Assembly: GCA_017458585.1 (NCBI GenBank)
Contig: JAFTAJ010000014.1
Span: 118,950-182,949 of the forward strand
Direction: 5' to 3'
Source of the DNA: Bacteroidaceae bacterium
Lineage (GTDB): Bacteria; Bacteroidota; Bacteroidia; Bacteroidales; Bacteroidaceae
DNA length: 64,000 bases
Shown: positions 44,604 to 52,060 of the stretch, piece after piece
How the letters are laid out: every line of letters begins with the position of its first letter
Position numbering within the stretch: position 1 is the stretch's first letter
The notes under the pieces: generated by a model
The model's input: only the letters and a program-made list of their open reading frames with translations
Told to the model about the DNA's origin: nothing
Databases searched by the model: none
Position numbers and translations under genes: made by a program

Positions 44604-46820
44604 GTGAATTATTTCGACCAATATTGCGATACACTGCGTATGCTTGCAGAGGGCCAACTCTTGGAGGCAATCCGCAAGCAGAAGGGCTATGCTTCGGAGC
44701 TCCAGAACTGGGAGCTGATGGATGAGATAGTCAAGACAGAGGAGACCTATGCCTTGATGCTGAAGTATTTTGCACAGGGTATGGACGACGAGCGTCGCAA
44801 TGACATCTACGGCGATGTGGTGGAGCGTACCCTAGCCGTGGCGGAGAAGATAAAGCGTGCCGCAGGCTGGGCTGAGGCCACCACACCTTATTATTCTAAG
44901 CTGCGCACCGTTGCACGCCAAGGGCGTACGCTGCAGTATTATAGCCGTCGCCTGCAGGCTATCAGCGGACAGCAACTCTTTCACGACATTGTTGATAGCG
45001 ACCAGGCTCCGACATCCGGCCAGCGCTCTTCGCTCGTGGAGGAATTGTTTGATTATATCTGGGTGGCTGGTATCTTGAGTGCGGAGGATCGGGCGGCACT
45101 CAGCAGTCTGCTCAATGGTGCGGTGCTTACCCCGGGCGAGAAGATGTGGATGGTCAGCGCTCTTACACTATCGCTGCTGCAATACTACGATGTCGCCAAG
45201 CTACAGTTGCTTGCGGCTCTCGCAACCGCGGAGAGCTATGCCGATGACGACACATCTGATGACGCGCTTATCAGATGCCGTGCCATTGTGGGCATATCGC
45301 TGGCAGCCATGTACTACAAGCATCGCTTCGCCGTGAGCTGCCCGCGGATTGAACTGCCGTCGGCCATCACGTTTGTCATTCTGCAACTGCAGTATATGGT
45401 GCAGTACCAGACACGCCGCTTGCGTCAGACCTTTGACAACGATTTCATGACGCTCCTCAATCAGATGCGCGGACAAATCACTGACCTCAACGAGTTGAAA
45501 GATCTGCTTGAGGACGAAGACCCCGAGATGCCGCCCGCGGGCATCGACCCCGAGGTGATACGGGCCATACAGTCACGACTGAAACAGGCCACCGACATGG
45601 CTCATCGTGGCCTCGACATGATGTACGGCCATTTCCGTCAACTGAAGAGTTATCCTTTCTTCCGCGAGACACGCTCGTGGCTCAAGCCTACTATGGTGCC
45701 AACGCCTGACTTCGAGGCTACGCTCGGCAAGCTCGGTCCGCTACTCAACTATTCGCGCATGTGCGACTCCGACATCCACTCTATGGCAGCCACCATGGCA
45801 TCGATGCCCCAGACATTTGGCCAGATGATTGCCTCGCAGATGGAAGAACTCGATCTGCATGCTGATGCCGAGGCTAACGAGAGCCTTGGCCGTGAGGAGC
45901 GTGGACAGAAGATGAGTGCGTTCATGCAGCAGTACTCTCATTACTTTAAGCATGCCGGCGACGCTATAGACACATCTATTGCTTACGCTACAAGTTATTT
46001 GCAGGATCTTTACCGATTATTCACCATCCGCATGGAGCATGAAAAAGAGGGCAACCCTCTCTCTCCCTATAAAGGGGAGCAGGGCGTGGATCTGTTTTTA
46101 TTCCTCGACAGCCCTCTCATCCGGGACGGCATCAATGGTGCGGACGCGGCGGTGGCACCGGAATACGCTTTCAACAGTAGGCTGTATCGTCATGCGATAG
46201 TCCTCAGCGAGGTGTTCAGCGCAAGTTATGAGCAATCCTCTGCGGTGAAGTTGCGCGTTGCTTTTAGCCATGCCATGCTGCACGACAGTCATTCTGCTGT
46301 TGAGGTATATCGCCATTGCGAAGAGCTGCCGCCTGAACATTTGATGGTGTATGCCGGATGCCTGATGGAGTGCGGACAACCGCAGGAGGCTATACGCGAG
46401 TATGAGATACTTTTCAGTGGGGATGACAAGGGAATATCGCTTTATCCATACGCCGTTGCTCTCAGTCAGAGCGGCCGTTTCGCCGATGCCTGTGAGGTAC
46501 TTTATCAGGAGGACTACCATCGTCCCGACCAGATAAAGGTTGTGCGCCTACTGGCGTGGTGCAGTCTTAGACGTTCCTTATGGGATGGAGCGGGGGTAGT
46601 CTCGTTATACAACCGCCTACTCACTATGTCTCCCCTCCGCTCCAGCGATTGGCTCAATGCAGGGCATGCAATGCTGGCTAATGGTGATGTGCATCAGGCG
46701 CTCGACTTTTACCATAAAGCAGAAACCACAGCTATCAGCGATGATGACTGTGAGCTCCTTCTTTCGCTTGGCGTGCAGCCCCTCACTATGCGATTGGTGC
46801 GGGACACGCTGAAATTATAA
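44604..46820 (+). CDS. Large helical TPR-like protein of unknown function
   Basis: 738 residues from a GTG at 44604; Met13 (44640) is a possible alternative. No signal peptide is seen, so it is probably cytoplasmic. The N-terminal two thirds are helical with no recognised motif. The C-terminal third (about 530-735) looks like TPR or similar helical repeats (MVYAGCLMECGQPQEAIREY, LYPYAVALSQSGRFADACEV, WLNAGHAMLANGDVHQALDF). Residues about 480-496 (EKEGNPLSPYKGEQGVD) come from a GC-rich palindromic repeat at 46046-46086 and are probably a surface loop. It follows the lipoprotein gene by 19 bases and converges with tamL. I do not recognise a function. Confidence 0.8.
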   Translation: MNYFDQYCDTLRMLAEGQLLEAIRKQKGYASELQNWELMDEIVKTEETYALMLKYFAQGMDDERRNDIYGDVVERTLAVAEKIKRAAGWAEATTPYYSKLRTVARQGRTLQYYSRRLQAISGQQLFHDIVDSDQAPTSGQRSSLVEELFDYIWVAGILSAEDRAALSSLLNGAVLTPGEKMWMVSALTLSLLQYYDVAKLQLLAALATAESYADDDTSDDALIRCRAIVGISLAAMYYKHRFAVSCPRIELPSAITFVILQLQYMVQYQTRRLRQTFDNDFMTLLNQMRGQITDLNELKDLLEDEDPEMPPAGIDPEVIRAIQSRLKQATDMAHRGLDMMYGHFRQLKSYPFFRETRSWLKPTMVPTPDFEATLGKLGPLLNYSRMCDSDIHSMAATMASMPQTFGQMIASQMEELDLHADAEANESLGREERGQKMSAFMQQYSHYFKHAGDAIDTSIAYATSYLQDLYRLFTIRMEHEKEGNPLSPYKGEQGVDLFLFLDSPLIRDGINGADAAVAPEYAFNSRLYRHAIVLSEVFSASYEQSSAVKLRVAFSHAMLHDSHSAVEVYRHCEELPPEHLMVYAGCLMECGQPQEAIREYEILFSGDDKGISLYPYAVALSQSGRFADACEVLYQEDYHRPDQIKVVRLLAWCSLRRSLWDGAGVVSLYNRLLTMSPLRSSDWLNAGHAMLANGDVHQALDFYHKAETTAISDDDCELLLSLGVQPLTMRLVRDTLKL
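46046..46086. repeat. GC-rich palindromic repeat inside the TPR-like gene
   Basis: AGAGGGCAACCCTCT (46046-46060) and CTCCCTATAAAGGGGAG (46063-46079) are adjacent hairpins read in frame. Similar palindromes lie at 32299-32331 (intergenic) and 59253-59314 (inside the pseudouridine synthase gene). Confidence 0.8.
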
Positions 46821-46836
46821 AGTATTAGACAATATT

Positions 46837-49092
46837 TTAGAACGGCAGTCCTACTGCGAAGTGGAAGGTAAAGTCGCGGGAGAACTTGGGATGAATGATG
46901 GGAAGATAGTCCTTGCTGCTAGTTGGGTAGGCGGGGTTGACAGCCTTCATCGCCATGTCGAAGCGTAGGATGAAATAGTCGAGATTAAATCTTAGTCCGA
47001 TACCATAGGATGCGGCGAGTTGCTTCCAGAACTTTTTAAATCTGAATTGTCCCCCCATGCCGGTGATGTGGTAGCGGCGTGTGGTCCAAATATTACCGAC
47101 ATCGGCAAAGACAGCTCCACTCAGTTTCCACACGAGGTCGGAGCGCAGTTCTATGCTGGTGAGCAGCTTGAGGTTGCCAGTCTGGTTGATGTAGTCCACG
47201 CGGCCGTCCTCACCGGTGTAGTTGCCGGGGCCGAGCTCCCTGACCGACCAACCGCGTACTCCGTTAGCACCACCGCCGAAGTAGCGTTTCTCAAAGGGCA
47301 CGATGGTGCTGTTGCCATAGGGGTGAGCTATGCCGAAGGCGCCGTGAATGGCGAGGGTGTTGCGGGCGTTGAGCAAGAAGTGCTTAGAGTAGTCGATATC
47401 GAATTTGAGATATTGTGCAAAGGCTACGTTGAAGAGGCTGTACTGTCCGTCGCTCTTTTTGTGGAATCCCATTGGGCGGGCTAGGCTGTAGAGCAGGTTG
47501 CCAGCGCTCTCCACCGACCACTGCAACTGCCAGGGATTGATGCGCCGCTGCCTCGGATTGACCGTTGTTCGTTGTCGGTTGTCGGTTGTCTGAGTGTAGG
47601 TGGTATTGAGAATCAGCAGGTTCTCGTAGGCGTAGCGTATGAGGGCTGAACGATAATTGTCGGTCTCAAGGTAGTCGCGGCGGAAAGTGGATGATATCCA
47701 CGGCATATACACATAGTTGAGGCTGGGAATATCGAAGCGGTGTCGCATTCGACCATTGCCAGAGCTCCACTGATATGCCCATAGGGCTGTGAGCACACGG
47801 CGATGAAACTCGGGGCGCTCCTGAGTGTCAAACTGCAGTGACAGGGCGGTAGTTGGATTTAGAATTGAGGATTGATAATTGACTTCCGAACTCTCGAACT
47901 TTCGAACTTTCGAACTCCAAAATGGAATAATCAGTCGTGGGAAGGTGAGCCTTGTCTCGAGACCTATCTCCACATAGTTTTGGTTGGTGTAGCCCTCGAG
48001 ACCAGTGATGGCTTCGTAGGCTCCCTTGAGCTTGGTGCTCCATTGCTCTGAGCCTCGCAGCAGATTGCGATTGGTATAGGAGAGGGTGGCGGCAACTCCA
48101 AGATTGCCGGCGGTGTTGGTGCCCTCGAGCTCTACGCCTAGGCTGTTGGTCTTCTCGGGCAGTATGGATATGTCGCAGTTGAGTGTGTCGGGGGCTGTCT
48201 CCTGCATACGTATGGCTACGTGGTTGACGGCTTGCAGGTTGGCCAGTGCGAGGTAGGTGCGGTTGACGTCTTGTTCGCGGTAGAGCTGACCGGGATGCAC
48301 GTAGGTTTTGCTTTCTAGCAGTTTGCGCCGCAAGGGCAGTTCTTGACCACTGTATGTCACCTCACCGATGGTGTAGGTGTTGTTATCTTCGGGGCTGCTG
48401 TGGTGTAGATGGAGCACAACATTGGTGGGACCGGCGAGGGTGTCTATCTCGTAGTGTATGTTGTTTTTGTGCTCTCGATAGTAGCCGTGGTTGCGTAGCA
48501 TGGTCGTGATGCGCGAGCGCTCTCTGTCGAGCAGCGAGAGGTCGCAGAGCATGCCTTTATAGAGATAGGTGTCGGCAATGCTGAGATTGATAAGGCTGTC
48601 GATGGCGCGGTCGTCAGCGGCGTAGGTGATGCTACTGATGGTGTAGGGTTGACCTGGATGGAGGGCGTAGTGTATCTTGGTGTGGTGACTGTTGGGGGGC
48701 GTGGTGACGGTGGTGGTGACGCTGGCGTTGAGGTAGCCTTTGTCTTTGAGAGCGAGTGCTATGGCATTCTGCGTGTTGGCAGTCTGCTGCGAGCTATAGA
48801 TAACGGGTGCTTCGCCAATGCGCTGCCATAGGGTGGGTCGCTCGCGCGCTGTGTCGGCAGGCGACGAGAGGCAGTATATGCCAAGGGGCACCTTTAGTAG
48901 GTTAAACCATTTGCTGTTGGGCTTTTGCCTTAGGTATTGCTGATAGGCGCTGGCTGTCACGGTGGGCTCGTCGCTGCTCAGCTTTACGGATGTGAGCAGT
49001 CGCTGGTCAGGGCCGAGGAATTTTTCTGCCGAGCATCCGCATAGCAGGAGTGCTGCCACTAAGAGTGGTAATATATGATTAACCTGTCTCAA
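46837..49092 (-). CDS. tamL: TamL-type BamA-family outer-membrane assembly lipoprotein
   Basis: 751 residues from a TTG at 49092; no Met precedes the lipobox, so TTG is required. The signal peptide ends at LCGC (Cys20), the lipidated form typical of Bacteroidetes TamL. Residues about 95-330 hold POTRA-like segments (YTISSITYAADDRAIDSL, YTIGEVTYSGQELPLRR). The rest is the 16-stranded Omp85 barrel with the conserved loop FEKRYFGGGANGVRGWSVRE, the VRGW/Y-type signature, and a C-terminal strand ending FHFAVGLPF. Two loops contain short-repeat translations: about 395-412 (RKFESSEVNYQSSIL) and about 498-513 (TTDNRQRTTVNPRQRR). It probably inserts outer-membrane or surface proteins with a TamB partner, not seen here. 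Confidence 0.9.
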   Translation of the reverse strand: MRQVNHILPLLVAALLLCGCSAEKFLGPDQRLLTSVKLSSDEPTVTASAYQQYLRQKPNSKWFNLLKVPLGIYCLSSPADTARERPTLWQRIGEAPVIYSSQQTANTQNAIALALKDKGYLNASVTTTVTTPPNSHHTKIHYALHPGQPYTISSITYAADDRAIDSLINLSIADTYLYKGMLCDLSLLDRERSRITTMLRNHGYYREHKNNIHYEIDTLAGPTNVVLHLHHSSPEDNNTYTIGEVTYSGQELPLRRKLLESKTYVHPGQLYREQDVNRTYLALANLQAVNHVAIRMQETAPDTLNCDISILPEKTNSLGVELEGTNTAGNLGVAATLSYTNRNLLRGSEQWSTKLKGAYEAITGLEGYTNQNYVEIGLETRLTFPRLIIPFWSSKVRKFESSEVNYQSSILNPTTALSLQFDTQERPEFHRRVLTALWAYQWSSGNGRMRHRFDIPSLNYVYMPWISSTFRRDYLETDNYRSALIRYAYENLLILNTTYTQTTDNRQRTTVNPRQRRINPWQLQWSVESAGNLLYSLARPMGFHKKSDGQYSLFNVAFAQYLKFDIDYSKHFLLNARNTLAIHGAFGIAHPYGNSTIVPFEKRYFGGGANGVRGWSVRELGPGNYTGEDGRVDYINQTGNLKLLTSIELRSDLVWKLSGAVFADVGNIWTTRRYHITGMGGQFRFKKFWKQLAASYGIGLRFNLDYFILRFDMAMKAVNPAYPTSSKDYLPIIHPKFSRDFTFHFAVGLPF
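47555..47925. repeat. Two short-repeat insertions inside tamL
   Basis: At about 47857-47925 there are GAATTGAGGATTGATAATTG and ACTTTCGAACTTTCGAACT units. At about 47558-47600 there are TGTTCGTTGTCGGTTGTCGG units. Both are in frame and fall in predicted barrel loops. Confidence 0.8.
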
Positions 49093-49104
49093 TGGTTTAA
49101 GGGA

Positions 49105-50259
49105 CTAATTGTCGTAGATGGCTGCCGGGTCAGCAACTATTGGGGTGCTGAGGAACTTGCGATCCTTGCGCCAGCAGTGGCTCTTGCATATCAGGTGGAT
49201 GAGCGAGATAGCAATAAACAGTATCGCAGCGCATGCGGCGATGACTGGGATACTGAAGGTTGGGAATGGTACCTCGCCTATTGACCATTGGTCACCATAG
49301 CTGCTCACGTCTTCCACGGTTGACAGAAACATGCCGGTAGAGAGCAGGGCGAAGGCCAAGAGGGCGAGGATTGTGTAGATGGTGTAACGGCTGCGGCGTA
49401 TCTTGACCGACGAAGCCAGACGGCGGTATGCCTTCTTGGTCTGCTGGTGCTCGGTCTCCCATAGCTGGAGGATGGGCGGTATGAGCGTCTCCACCTGAGC
49501 ATCGGGTTGCATCAGCATTTTGGTGTTGCCGTACGTGGCGAAGGTAGTGGCATAGAGCGGCTCGTGATAGTTCGACAGGTTGAGCCAGCGGCCGTAACCT
49601 CCATTGTCAAGGAAGTCCTGCTTGCGGAAGGTGAGGTTGGAGCTCTCGGCGTCTATGGGCTTACGTTTGCCGCGGTTGATGGCGCGGAAGTTGAGTATCT
49701 GTTGTTGTTGATGCCAGCGCAGAGCATGTTTTTCCCAAGCGGTATTGTCGTAACTGTAGTATTGATTGTAGCCGATACACATGTCGCAGTCCTGCTGTAT
49801 GGCCTGTGCTATGTTCTGCAGCCAGAGATTGCTTTTTGGAGTAGAGTTGGGGCGCAGCAGCACTATCCATTCCTTTCGTGCCGCTCTCACGCCTAGGGTA
49901 GTAGCGATGGTCATGTGGAGTATGCCGTTGCGGTTTTGGGGCAGATGGGTGCTGCGCAACAGGGTGGGGTATTGTTTGGTGGCTCGCTTTATTACGTCGT
50001 TGGTGTCGTCAGTGGAGGCATTGTTGACGACTACTATCTCGAAGTTGGGATATTGCTGTGCTGCCACGGTGTCGATGGTGTGCTGCAGCATGCGATCGGA
50101 GTCGTGAGTGATGATGACCACCGAGATGCCTGGCCATGACGACAGATCATTTCCAACATACTCTTGATGATTGACGGCGGCATAGCTGCGCCAGTATAAT
50201 ATAAGGTATATTATCAGTAGCAGTATTGATGCGGACAATATGATGAGGTAGAGGGGCAT
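49105..50259 (-). CDS. Membrane-associated GT2-family glycosyltransferase
   Basis: 384 residues. An N-terminal TM helix (LIILSASILLLIIYLILYW) is followed by a GT-A domain: ISVVIITHDSDRMLQHTIDT, FEIVVVNNASTDDTNDVI, then EWIVLLRPNSTP in place of the usual DxD, NLTFRKQDFLDNGGYG and a later charged segment. Two C-terminal TM helices (about 295-315 and 340-362) complete the protein. The family adds sugars to lipid or polysaccharide acceptors; donor and acceptor are unknown. The DxD position reads RPNS, so the metal site may be atypical and activity is uncertain. It lies 12 bases upstream of tamL and 28 bases after the TrmH-like gene. Confidence 0.87.
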   Translation of the reverse strand: MPLYLIILSASILLLIIYLILYWRSYAAVNHQEYVGNDLSSWPGISVVIITHDSDRMLQHTIDTVAAQQYPNFEIVVVNNASTDDTNDVIKRATKQYPTLLRSTHLPQNRNGILHMTIATTLGVRAARKEWIVLLRPNSTPKSNLWLQNIAQAIQQDCDMCIGYNQYYSYDNTAWEKHALRWHQQQQILNFRAINRGKRKPIDAESSNLTFRKQDFLDNGGYGRWLNLSNYHEPLYATTFATYGNTKMLMQPDAQVETLIPPILQLWETEHQQTKKAYRRLASSVKIRRSRYTIYTILALLAFALLSTGMFLSTVEDVSSYGDQWSIGEVPFPTFSIPVIAACAAILFIAISLIHLICKSHCWRKDRKFLSTPIVADPAAIYDN

Positions 50260-50267
50260 TTGGAAAT

Positions 50268-50296
50268 TATGAATTAGGAGTTAGGAGTTAGGAGTT
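50268..50296. repeat. ATTAGGAGTTAGGAGTTAGG repeats
   Basis: Three to four copies of TTAGGAG lie between the methyltransferase and glycosyltransferase genes. Similar units occur in frame in the pseudouridine synthase gene at 58683-58700. Confidence 0.85.
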
Positions 50297-51067
50297 GGGG
50301 ATTGGCATTATCCTACGGCGAAACTCTGCGCAGGTGATGGCTGTGGCCACTCCCACGTTGAGGCTTTCTATGGCGGGGCTGCCCATTGGGTAGGGTGGTA
50401 TGTAGAGTCGCTGAGTGATGTGGCTGGCCGTCTCTTGGCTGATGCCGTTGCCCTCATTGCCCATCACTATTATGCCGCGACTGGTGAGGGGGGCATCGTA
50501 GATATTGGTGCCGTCGAGGAATGTGCCATACACGGGTATCTCGTTGCTCAGGCTGGCGAGGTACTGCGGCAGCGGTGTGTAGGCTACTTTCACTTTGCCG
50601 AGTGCCCCCATGGTTGCTTGCACCACCTTGGGCGAATAGATGTCGGCAGTGGTTGGGGAGCATATCACGTGGTTGATACCAAACCACCGTGCCAGCCTAA
50701 GTATTGTGCCGAGGTTGCCGGGGTCTTGCACAGTGTCGAGTGCCAGGCATAGCTCCGACTGCAGGGCGTCAGTTGTAGGCAGTGCGTCGGGTTGCTTACG
50801 GAAGATGGCGATGACTTGTTGTGGTGCTTCCAGCATGCTTGTCTTGGCGAGCTCCTCTGGTTGGAGCGTGTCGCATCTTACTCCGGCTGGGATGAATGTC
50901 TGGTTGGCTTCAAGCCATGATTGCAGGGCAGCGATATATGTACACTCAAATGATTGCAGCAGCTCCGCTACTACCTTTGGTCCTTCGCCCACAAAGAGTC
51001 CGCTCTGGTCGCGGTATTTCTTTAGGCGCAGGGAATGGATAGTTTTTATCTGTTGCTTGCTTATCAT
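50288..51067 (-). CDS. TrmH-family (SpoU) RNA 2'-O-methyltransferase
   Basis: 259 residues. N-terminal substrate-binding part: LRLKKYRDQSGLFVGEGPKV. The SPOUT catalytic domain has motif 1 LDTVQDPGNLGTILRLARWF, motif 2 GIIVMGNEGNGISQE and motif 3 PAIESLNVGVATAITCAEFR, all intact for S-adenosylmethionine binding by the trefoil knot. It methylates a ribose 2'-hydroxyl in rRNA or tRNA; the exact target cannot be told from sequence. In several Bacteroidales a gene of this type neighbours tamL, as here with a glycosyltransferase between. Confidence 0.93.
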   Translation of the reverse strand: MISKQQIKTIHSLRLKKYRDQSGLFVGEGPKVVAELLQSFECTYIAALQSWLEANQTFIPAGVRCDTLQPEELAKTSMLEAPQQVIAIFRKQPDALPTTDALQSELCLALDTVQDPGNLGTILRLARWFGINHVICSPTTADIYSPKVVQATMGALGKVKVAYTPLPQYLASLSNEIPVYGTFLDGTNIYDAPLTSRGIIVMGNEGNGISQETASHITQRLYIPPYPMGSPAIESLNVGVATAITCAEFRRRIMPIPNS

Positions 51068-51103
51068 TTGGAGCGATACTTTTTACATTTCACATATCAC
51101 ATT

Positions 51104-52024
51104 TCAATGAAAGTGATAATACCAGAAATATGTGTTGCCATAGAGGTCATGGCATTTGCGCTTGCTCTCGGCAGTGGAGGAATGGCGCTTTTTCTCTGCG
51201 AGAAAATCGGCGTAGTTAGCTTCTATGATTGTGTTGCTGTAGGTAATCTGTGGGTTGGCTGTACGCGACTTATATATGATGAGGGCTTCCTTGTAGTGTT
51301 GCGGCAGCGACTGATTGTCAGTGTCATAGATGTGAGGCAACATTCGGGCAAACTCGTTCAGCTTCTTCTGTAGCAGCAGATTGCACAGCATAACATCGGG
51401 ACTGTTGATATTTGATATGTTATGTTTATCCGGAACAGGATAGTGAAACAACTTGTCAGCCAGCTGGTTGGTGTTGACTATGGCTGTTGCCCTCAGATTG
51501 AAGAGGGCCGAATCTACATCTGAGGTGCGACTGCCCACCTGCAGTACTTTGTCGTAATCGCCAGCCATGAGGTAGCGCTGCATCTGGTGGCGATAATGGT
51601 TGAGCAGATTGGTGTTGCCGATGGTGTAGCAGAGTATCGCTGCCGTTATTAGCGACCAGATATTGAGATTGAGTGACTTCAACTGTAGTCTTGGCCGCTT
51701 GATGACCAGGTATAGCCATGCTACGAGCATGGCAGCGGTCAGGGCTATGGTGCGCCAACCTATGTGTTCATTGCAGATGATGGCGATTATTGCCATGCCG
51801 GGCCAGAAGGCGAGCGAATACCACGCCGTGTCGAGTTTCAGACGATGGGCGAGAGAGTAGGGCAGCAAGCATAGCACTACCGCCAGGCATACAATGGTGA
51901 GGTCGCTCACACCGTAGTCGGCGTAGATGTTGAGTAGCATTGGTCGCTGAAACAAGCAATAACCGATAAGCAGCAGGATAAAAAATATCCAGCCTACAAT
52001 TCTTATTAGTTTATCACTCACCAT
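51104..52024 (-). CDS. Multi-pass membrane protein, probably DUF6057-like
   Basis: 306 residues. Five predicted TM helices in residues 1-155 (WIFFILLLIGYCLF, LTIVCLAVVLCLLPYSLA, LAFWPGMAIIAIICN, IALTAAMLVAWLYLVI, LITAAILCYTIGN). They are followed by a helical soluble domain with paired helices (MAGDYDKVLQVG, ALFNLRATAIVNTNQLADKL) and a C-terminus rich in aromatic residues (YGNTYFWYYHFH). This matches my memory of DUF6057 proteins, but no function is known. It sits between glgB and the methyltransferase gene on the minus strand. Confidence 0.72.
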   Translation of the reverse strand: MVSDKLIRIVGWIFFILLLIGYCLFQRPMLLNIYADYGVSDLTIVCLAVVLCLLPYSLAHRLKLDTAWYSLAFWPGMAIIAIICNEHIGWRTIALTAAMLVAWLYLVIKRPRLQLKSLNLNIWSLITAAILCYTIGNTNLLNHYRHQMQRYLMAGDYDKVLQVGSRTSDVDSALFNLRATAIVNTNQLADKLFHYPVPDKHNISNINSPDVMLCNLLLQKKLNEFARMLPHIYDTDNQSLPQHYKEALIIYKSRTANPQITYSNTIIEANYADFLAEKKRHSSTAESKRKCHDLYGNTYFWYYHFH

Positions 52025-52060
52025 TTCAAATCTCAGACCTCAATCTTCAATCTTCAATTT

